From positions 1 through 44,268 of the IMG/VR virus record IMGVR_UViG_3300042486_000369: DNA of 44,268 nt. The stretch is one strand, 5' to 3'. The notes under the pieces are model-generated. The model was not told the DNA's origin, searched no databases, and was given only the letters and a program-made list of their open reading frames with translations. Origin of the DNA: a virus. Shown here in pieces: positions 39,954 through 44,268 of the stretch (its first letter is position 1; each line of letters starts with the position of its first letter). Made by a program: the position numbers and the translations under genes.

Positions 39954-40247
39954 TTAGGATTGCAACAGGTTTTTTACACGCGACAGCACGACGTCCACGT
40001 CCTCGACCGTCGAGACGACGTAGACCGGCACGCCGTCGGCCTTCATGCGCTCGATCTCGCGCGCCTGCATGGGGCTCAACCGATCGCGACCAGCCTTGAC
40101 CTCGATGAAGGCGGCCTGCGGCCACTGCCACCAGATGAAGCAGTCAGGGCAGCCGGTGCGTGCCTCCCAGCGGACCTTACGGTAGCTCCCGCCACTCCCC
40201 TGCACGCGCTTCTTGATGTACTCCTGAAGTTTCGCTGCTGGGGTCAT
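39954..40247 (-). CDS. VRR-NUC family nuclease
   Basis: A 97-residue protein from ATG 40247. It has the compact PD-(D/E)XK fold of stand-alone phage VRR-NUC proteins: GCPDCFI with Asp35, FIEVKAG with Glu49 and Lys51, then LSPMQAREIERM with Gln61, and VPVYVVSTVEDVD at the C-terminus. VRR-NUC enzymes cut branched DNA and are often found beside phage helicases. The start lies within the preceding gene, which it overlaps by 71 bases in another frame. A longer open frame upstream to 40577 lacks family resemblance. Confidence 0.85.
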   Translation of the reverse strand: MTPAAKLQEYIKKRVQGSGGSYRKVRWEARTGCPDCFIWWQWPQAAFIEVKAGRDRLSPMQAREIERMKADGVPVYVVSTVEDVDVVLSRVKNLLQS

Positions 40248-40440
40248 GTCGTGTCCTCCCCGCCGACCAGTTCTTCTGCGCGCGCACCTCGGCGTTCGGC
40301 ACGCACCAGATCTCGCCACTGTCGTCCAGCGCCACGACCCAGAGCAGGCTGTGCTCCAGACCATAGTCGATGACAGCCAGAGCGTAGCCACGCCCCTTGG
40401 GCGTGTCCATGGGGATCGAGGGGTCGAGCTGGGTGAACAT
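40177..40440 (-). CDS. Small phage protein, 87 aa, overlapping the nuclease gene
   Basis: An 87-residue product starting MFTQLDPSIPMDTPKGRGYA, then VIDYGLEHSLLWVVALDDSG and NAEVRAQKNWSAGR. Phage proteins with this layout are common next to nuclease genes and usually end soon after the AQKN-type segment. Here the frame continues about 20 residues further into the start of the VRR-NUC gene. The extension is the doubtful part; the first 65 residues look real. Its start is one base before the stop of the previous gene in the operon. Confidence 0.6.
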   Translation of the reverse strand: MFTQLDPSIPMDTPKGRGYALAVIDYGLEHSLLWVVALDDSGEIWCVPNAEVRAQKNWSAGRTRHDPSSETSGVHQEARAGEWRELP

Positions 40441-40441
40441 G

Positions 40442-40726
40442 TCAGTCTTTGCCGAACAGCGGGTGCGCGGGCACGCCTTCCTGCTTCTGCGCCCAATCTA
40501 GGTTGGTCTCGGCGGCGTAGAACACGCGCGGAGCGTAGAAGCGCAACTGGTCGATGAAACCGGCCACCACGTTCCACGCGCCGGGGTCTTTGACGTACGC
40601 CGCGTTGTTTTCCAACAACCGCTCAAGGGCGTTGATCTGCCCTTCAAGCATCGCGTGGAGCGCTGCGAGGCGGTTCTCTTCACTAAGCTCGGCTTGGAGC
40701 CCGGCCACAACGTCTAGTCTCTTCAT
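40442..40726 (-). CDS. Small helical replication-region protein, 94 aa
   Basis: A 94-residue protein from ATG 40726, with GAGGAGA upstream, directly after the polymerase stop. It has two long helices (RLAALHAMLEGQINALERLL and WNVVAGFIDQLRFYAPRVFY). No catalytic motif is seen. Position between polymerase and nuclease suggests a helper role in replication or recombination, but this is not shown by the sequence. Confidence 0.6.
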   Translation of the reverse strand: MKRLDVVAGLQAELSEENRLAALHAMLEGQINALERLLENNAAYVKDPGAWNVVAGFIDQLRFYAPRVFYAAETNLDWAQKQEGVPAHPLFGKD

Positions 40727-40736
40727 GTCTGTCTCC

Positions 40737-42815
40737 TCAGTCCTTTCGATATCTGCGCGTCTCGAAGCCCGCAGCAGCCAGCGGCAGGCCTATGGCCCAG
40801 CCGGGGTTGGCACCCATCAGGTTGGCCAGCACCTCGTGCGTGTAGCCGCTGCTGTCAGGCACCTCGCAGACCAGCTCGTCATGCACGCGCAAGACGACTG
40901 GGTAGTCGTGCTCCTCGGCGCGGCGCAGGCCGGACATGAAGACGTCGCGCGCGATCGCCTGCACGATGTTCTCGACCAGCTTGCCGCCATAGGTCTCCAG
41001 CGTCGCCCACTGGCGCGTGTACTGGTTGATGCCCTTATAGATGATCTGGCCGCCGCCCAGACGCCCCTTGCCGTCGCACGTCTCGCAACGCACCCACAGG
41101 CCCGGAGAGCCGTGCTCCATGTCGTGGATCAGCCCCTCGCCCTCACAGGGCTCGCAGCCCTCATCGTCGACCTTCGGATCCTTGTAGCACAGATAGCGGC
41201 CACTGGGCAGGCGTATGCGCAGCCAGTCCGCGCCATAGGCATCGGTGCGCATGTCGAAGCGCAGCAGGCCGCGCACGTCGAAGCTGCTACCGGGGTTCTT
41301 GATGACGTCCTTCGCCGCGCGCTCGACGTCGTACCACAGGGCCTTGGTGCGCGGGTGCGCCGCGCGCCACGCGCTGACAACCTCTTGGATTTCCTCGTCG
41401 GTCATGGCCTCGAAGACAGGGCCGCCCATGACGCGGTAGGCTCCGACACCCCCACCAAAGCCTCCCGAAAGCTCGGGCACCTTGCCCTGTAGCTGCCGCT
41501 CTTCCTTGGTGATGTCGGCCGGATCCTTGCCGAGGATGCGTCCGGCGGTGACCTTGTACAGGTCAGGCCCCTCGCCGCGATCATAGGCCTTGAAGGCCTC
41601 GATCTTCCACGCCTCATTGGCCAGCCACGCGAGGACGCGCCCCTCGATGTTCGACAGGTCGGCGATGACCAGCTTCTTGCCCTTGGCGGCAACCAGAGAG
41701 CCGCGCACGGCCATGCTGCAGCGCTCGCTGATATTGTCCCACAGGACGTCGGCCATGCCCTCCTTGAAGGCGCGCACGGTCAGCTCCTGCACCTCGCCGT
41801 CGAACCAGTCGGGCGTGCGGGGTAGGTTCTGCGGCTGGAAGATCCGGCCCGCGTCGCGCCCAGTGCGGGCAGCGCCGCAGAACTGCACGGTGCCGCGCAG
41901 ACGCCCGTCAGACGACGCGGCGAGCAGGAGGGCCGTGTACTTGGCTGGGCTGGTCGCCGAGGCCTGCTGACGCACCTCAAGCACCTCACGGACGTGCGGC
42001 GACAGGTCGGAGCGCAGCAGCTTGGCCAGCGTGTCCTTGGTCAGGTCGGCTATCTCTAGGCCTTGCTGGTCGCGCAGGTAGGCCAGCATGCGGTCGCGCT
42101 GCGTGGCGCTGCTTACGGCTCCTCCGGTAAGTCTCTCGATACGAGCGGCCAGAGTTCCCAGAGTTCCATCGAAAGCTCGCACAGCAGCGATGGCGAGTTC
42201 AGTGTCGACGCAGACACCACGGTCGTTAATGTCTTGGTCGAGGAGCCACAGTCGACGCTCACTTGGAGTATCGTTCCATCTAGGGGTTCGTGCCAATACT
42301 TCTCGCATCGCGTCCACGTCGAGTGAGGCGTATTCGATGAACTCTTGCCACTCATCAGGGTGCGTCTCCCGCGTAGCCCGTCTGATCTTTATATTCTTCG
42401 GGCGGGGTTTTGTGAAGAGATTAATGAGGCGCGAGCCGCGCTTGTCCTTGGCCTTGTCCTGCGGCACGCCCAGAGCCTCACAGAGCTGCCCTAGCTTGCC
42501 CGGCAGGCCGTGCTGCAGGGCGAGCACCATGCTGTCTGTAATCTTCTCCGTAGGCACGCTGACGCCCCTGTGGCGCAGCACAGTGCGGTCGAAGGAGCTG
42601 TTGTGGATGACGACGCGCTCGGCGCGGTCGATGTCGTCCTGCAGGCGCGGGGCGATGGTGTCCCAGACGCCCTCAGTGCAGTCGATGACCTCGACAGGTG
42701 CGTCGTCCCACGCCTTGGCGATGAGCATGACCTCAGCGTCCTCGGCATAGCGGTGCGCCCCTGCGGCGATCGGCATCGCGCAGAAGGTCTCAAGGTCGAG
42801 ATAGAGGGTTTTCAT
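40737..42815 (-). CDS. Family A DNA polymerase with 3'-5' exonuclease and DnaJ-like zinc insert
   Basis: A 692-residue polymerase. Exonuclease motifs: DLET (7-10), HNSSFD (71-76) and YASLD (162-166). Polymerase motifs: A with IADLSNIEGR (Asp386, Glu391, Arg393); B with KVPELSGGFGG (Lys445, Leu449, Phe453); C with VHDELV (His645, Asp646, Glu647). Between motifs B and C (about 551-590) is an insertion with two C-x2-C-x-G-x-G units, CEPCEGEG and CETCDGKG, the zinc-centre pattern of DnaJ. HMO-2011-type marine podoviruses are known for such a polymerase. Leu449 aligns with E. coli Phe762, a position used to class viral PolA. It replicates the phage genome and is coupled to the HTH gene by ATGA. 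Confidence 0.93.
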   Translation of the reverse strand: MKTLYLDLETFCAMPIAAGAHRYAEDAEVMLIAKAWDDAPVEVIDCTEGVWDTIAPRLQDDIDRAERVVIHNSSFDRTVLRHRGVSVPTEKITDSMVLALQHGLPGKLGQLCEALGVPQDKAKDKRGSRLINLFTKPRPKNIKIRRATRETHPDEWQEFIEYASLDVDAMREVLARTPRWNDTPSERRLWLLDQDINDRGVCVDTELAIAAVRAFDGTLGTLAARIERLTGGAVSSATQRDRMLAYLRDQQGLEIADLTKDTLAKLLRSDLSPHVREVLEVRQQASATSPAKYTALLLAASSDGRLRGTVQFCGAARTGRDAGRIFQPQNLPRTPDWFDGEVQELTVRAFKEGMADVLWDNISERCSMAVRGSLVAAKGKKLVIADLSNIEGRVLAWLANEAWKIEAFKAYDRGEGPDLYKVTAGRILGKDPADITKEERQLQGKVPELSGGFGGGVGAYRVMGGPVFEAMTDEEIQEVVSAWRAAHPRTKALWYDVERAAKDVIKNPGSSFDVRGLLRFDMRTDAYGADWLRIRLPSGRYLCYKDPKVDDEGCEPCEGEGLIHDMEHGSPGLWVRCETCDGKGRLGGGQIIYKGINQYTRQWATLETYGGKLVENIVQAIARDVFMSGLRRAEEHDYPVVLRVHDELVCEVPDSSGYTHEVLANLMGANPGWAIGLPLAAAGFETRRYRKD

Positions 42816-43099
42816 CGTTTGCCGTGCAGGATCTCGCTGACGCGGCCCATATTGATGTTGTGCGCCTCGGCGATGTCTTGATGGTGCATGTCTGGGTTCG
42901 CGAGGGCCATGGCCCTGACTGACCGCTTGATGTCGGCTGTTATTCGCGGGCTGCGCACAGGGGCGCGATCATAGTTCCTGCGGTATAGCTGCGTTTCGAG
43001 TGTGACTATGGTATTGGCGATTTCCGCCAGTCTCTCTGCCAAAGCCGCCTGCTCTGCGGCAAGCTCAAGCAGTCGTGCACGTACTTGGGGTATATTCAT
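42812..43099 (-). CDS. Small HTH-like DNA-binding protein
   Basis: A 95-residue protein from ATG 43099. The N-terminal half is a coiled coil (LLELAAEQAALAERLAEIA). The C-terminal half has IKRSVRAMALANPDMHHQDI and EAHNINMGRVSEILHGKR, which fits a helix-turn-helix like those of HNH-associated and regulator proteins. It is the first gene after the structured leader at 43099-43182, and its stop overlaps the polymerase start. It could regulate its own operon. Regulatory function is inferred. Confidence 0.6.
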   Translation of the reverse strand: MNIPQVRARLLELAAEQAALAERLAEIANTIVTLETQLYRRNYDRAPVRSPRITADIKRSVRAMALANPDMHHQDIAEAHNINMGRVSEILHGKR

Positions 43100-43182
43100 G
43101 TTGCTGATCCTTCACCTCGCTTCGGGAGAGGGCCGCAGGGGATCAGCAACACAAGGAGCACCCAGTGTAACCTGCGGCCCTC
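43099..43182 (-). promoter_or_regulatory. Interleaved inverted repeats: possible RNA pseudoknot over a start site
   Basis: Two perfect 12-bp inverted repeats interleave. TGTTGCTGATCC (43099-43110) pairs with GGATCAGCAACA (43140-43151), and GAGGGCCGCAGG (43128-43139) pairs with CCTGCGGCCCTC (43171-43182). The arm order is that of an H-type pseudoknot with no gap between the stems and loops of 17 and 19 bases. On the - strand the last stem base is the A of the start codon of the gene at 43099, and the likely ribosome-binding site GAAGGA (43113-43108) is half inside the stem. The function is not known. Confidence 0.7.
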
Positions 43183-43201
43183 ACCGGAAGGGAGGGAGGG
43201 T

Positions 43202-43233
43202 GGCGACTGTGCAGTGAGGGTAGCACAGCCGCC
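43202..43233 (-). other. Hairpin upstream of the pseudoknot
   Basis: GGCG-A-CTGTGC (43202-43212) pairs with GCACAG-C-CGCC (43223-43233), with one A-C mismatch and a 10-base loop. It lies in the 155-base gap after the gapR-like gene. No T-run follows on the - strand. Together with the interleaved repeats it fills nearly the whole gap with structure. Confidence 0.45.
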
Positions 43234-43254
43234 GCGCCCTATCTAGTTTGTGGG

Positions 43255-43491
43255 TTAGAGGAAGTCCAGACCCAACTGCTCGCCGTACAGGCGGAGGATG
43301 GCGTTACGATTGTCCAGATCGTCCTTGCTCAACTTGCGCAGGCGCAGGATCTCGCGAACGATCTTGGCGTCGTAGCCTTGGCTCTTCATCTCGGCGAAGA
43401 CACACTTGATGTCCTCGGCGATGCCGTCCTTCTCCTCGCCGAGGCGTTCGAGACGCTCGACGAAGAGGCGGAGCTGGTCGTTGGCCGACAT
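43255..43491 (-). CDS. gapR: GapR-like nucleoid protein (DUF2312 family)
   Basis: A 78-residue protein, close to the usual size. NDQLRLFVERLERLGEEK at the N-terminus is followed by a helix with GIAEDIKCVFAEMKSQGYDA and a last part with IVREILRLRKLSKDDLDN, the DUF2312/GapR pattern. In Caulobacter GapR binds overtwisted DNA ahead of replication forks and helps topoisomerases. The family is concentrated in Alphaproteobacteria and their phages, which is a host clue. The gene lies between the ssDNA-binding protein (TGATG overlap) and the structured leader. Confidence 0.85.
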   Translation of the reverse strand: MSANDQLRLFVERLERLGEEKDGIAEDIKCVFAEMKSQGYDAKIVREILRLRKLSKDDLDNRNAILRLYGEQLGLDFL

Positions 43492-44075
43492 CAGAGGAAG
43501 TCTTCCGCGTCGGGCTTGCTCTTCGCCAGACCAGCGAACTCGTCGCTGGACGCCGGAGACGAGCCGCCACCGAAGTTCTCACCCTCGCCGGTCAACATCA
43601 CGCCGCGAAGCGTGCAGTTGATGCGCCGACCCCACTTATTGTCCTGCGCCCAGATCTCGACGGAGGCAGCCACAACAGCACCGCTGAACGCCTGACGCTC
43701 GATCTCGCCCTTGGCCGTGACCTGATCCCCAAACTGGTTGAAGACGGTAGGCTGGGTCGAGGCGTTGCGGGTCGACAGGTAGTGCTTGCCCTCGAAGCCC
43801 TGATAGGCGTCGCCGGTCTTCTTCGAGCGGTAGACCTTCTTGTTGAAGCAGACGCTGCCGTCCTCGACGAGCATCTTGAGGACGCTCTCGCCCTTGTCGT
43901 TCCACTGCGCATTTGCCTCGGCGCGCATCGCCTCCTCGATCAGGTTCTGGTTCGGGGAACCGGGCTCGATCGGGAACTTAGCGCCAAAGGCTGGATCGCC
44001 GTCCCCGTAGGACTGCGGCTCGGCCAGTGCGGGGAAAGCCAGCACGACGTTCTTGAGCATAATCCGGGTTGCCAT
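43491..44075 (-). CDS. Phage ssDNA-binding protein (DUF2815/Enc34-like)
   Basis: The chosen start is ATG 44075 (MATRIMLKNVVLAFPALAEP); a TTG at 44081 would add two residues. The 194-residue protein has the OB-fold pattern of the DUF2815 family: VLAFPALAEP, AKFPIEPGSPNQ, GKHYLSTRNASTQPTVF, then SGAVVAASVEIWAQDNKWG and INCTLRGVMLTGEGENFGGG. The acidic C-terminal tail (KPDAEDFL) is typical of SSBs that recruit other replication proteins. It would coat single-stranded DNA during phage replication. Confidence 0.85.
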   Translation of the reverse strand: MATRIMLKNVVLAFPALAEPQSYGDGDPAFGAKFPIEPGSPNQNLIEEAMRAEANAQWNDKGESVLKMLVEDGSVCFNKKVYRSKKTGDAYQGFEGKHYLSTRNASTQPTVFNQFGDQVTAKGEIERQAFSGAVVAASVEIWAQDNKWGRRINCTLRGVMLTGEGENFGGGSSPASSDEFAGLAKSKPDAEDFL

Positions 44076-44103
44076 ATTCAATTATCCACTTCTCAACTAT
44101 CAA

Positions 44104-44268
44104 CTACAAAATACTGCGGAAGTCTTCCGCAGTGGCGTTTACGGCCACTTCTGGCCGCTTGTCAGTGGCCTTGGCCACAGACGGCTTGCCCGCGCTCTGG
44201 GTGATCAGGCCTTCGACCTTCGCCCACTGCGCTGGGGATCCCTTCAGGCGTTTCTCCGCCTCGGTCGG
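44104..44268 (-). CDS. DUF2800-type nuclease, C-terminal end (cut by window edge)
   Basis: The - strand frame runs in from the right edge and ends with TAG 44106-44104, giving 54 codons. The fragment has LKGSPAQWAKVEGLITQSAG, then KPSVAKATDKRPEVAV, and ends with ATAEDFRSIL. The GKPSV...DKRPEV...DF pattern is the usual C-terminus of DUF2800 proteins, which are Cas4-like PD-(D/E)XK nucleases commonly found beside DUF2815 ssDNA-binding genes. The catalytic part is outside the window. Confidence 0.7.
   Translation of the reverse strand, partial: PTEAEKRLKGSPAQWAKVEGLITQSAGKPSVAKATDKRPEVAVNATAEDFRSIL
44113..44133 (-). repeat. Palindrome at the end of the nuclease gene
   Basis: ACTGCGGAAG and CTTCCGCAGT are perfect inverted repeats around a single base. 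On the - strand the hairpin is followed by ATTTTG and the stop codon, so it could act as a weak terminator. It lies within the last codons of the DUF2800-type gene. Confidence 0.5.

Noticed and set aside
40554-41492. A 312-residue open frame on the + strand
   Set aside because: It is antisense to the DNA polymerase gene, whose motifs are all intact. The frame is open because of GC-rich third positions and shows no domain.
1-44268. Search by eye for integrase, repressor, tRNA genes and attachment sites
   Set aside because: None was recognised. tRNA genes in particular cannot be excluded without a covariance-model scan.

Overview
The window is a 44-kb internal piece of a tailed phage (podovirus-like) genome. 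It has about 60% GC by eye, genes packed end to end with ATGA, GTGA or TAATG overlaps, and no rRNA, tRNA, CRISPR array or integrase that I could recognise. Four things point to a host among the Alphaproteobacteria and to relatives of the HMO-2011-type podoviruses: a GapR/DUF2312 protein, a family A DNA polymerase with a DnaJ-like zinc insert, a Mu gpT-like capsid protein, and P22 gp10/gp4-like tail proteins. The portal gene is cut by the left edge and a DUF2800-type nuclease gene by the right edge. The terminase is not in the window.

Positions 1-37442 are on the + strand and form the late region. First come the portal C-terminus, a GroES-like co-chaperonin, a scaffold-like protein and the major capsid cluster (3-4598). 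A run of small virion proteins and three tandem paralogous fibre proteins follows (5355-12487), then small basic proteins (13365-14266). Next come one adaptor-like protein and a second fibre (15036-18560), a lysis cassette with membrane proteins, a lipoprotein and a GH19 endolysin (19429-21265), and another adaptor and a large repetitive fibre (21479-25639). The strand ends with a P22 gp10-like protein and a block of large glycine/alanine-rich proteins that are probably ejected with the DNA (26076-37442).

Positions 37435-44268 are on the - strand and hold the early/replication region. Read in its own direction it contains a DUF2800-type nuclease, an ssDNA-binding protein, GapR, a small HTH-like protein, DNA polymerase, several small proteins, a VRR-NUC nuclease and a SNF2-type helicase. 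The two operons converge at 37435-37442.

Four HNH-type homing endonuclease genes of different subfamilies interrupt this plan (4688, 12821, 14380 and 37743). Two of them have remodelled the gene beside them. The AP2-HNH gene at 37743-38315 lies between a helicase with an AT-richer, apparently replaced C-terminus and the left-over original C-terminal coding segment (37584-37742). The HNH gene at 14380 begins with the same 18 bases (17 of 18) as the structural gene that follows it. A third has its ribosome-binding site inside a terminator-like hairpin, with a possible promoter placed so that its transcripts would lack the hairpin's 5' arm. Separately, two perfect 12-bp inverted repeats interleave in H-type pseudoknot order just before the start codon of the HTH-like gene that precedes the polymerase. 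These are the most interesting points in the window.
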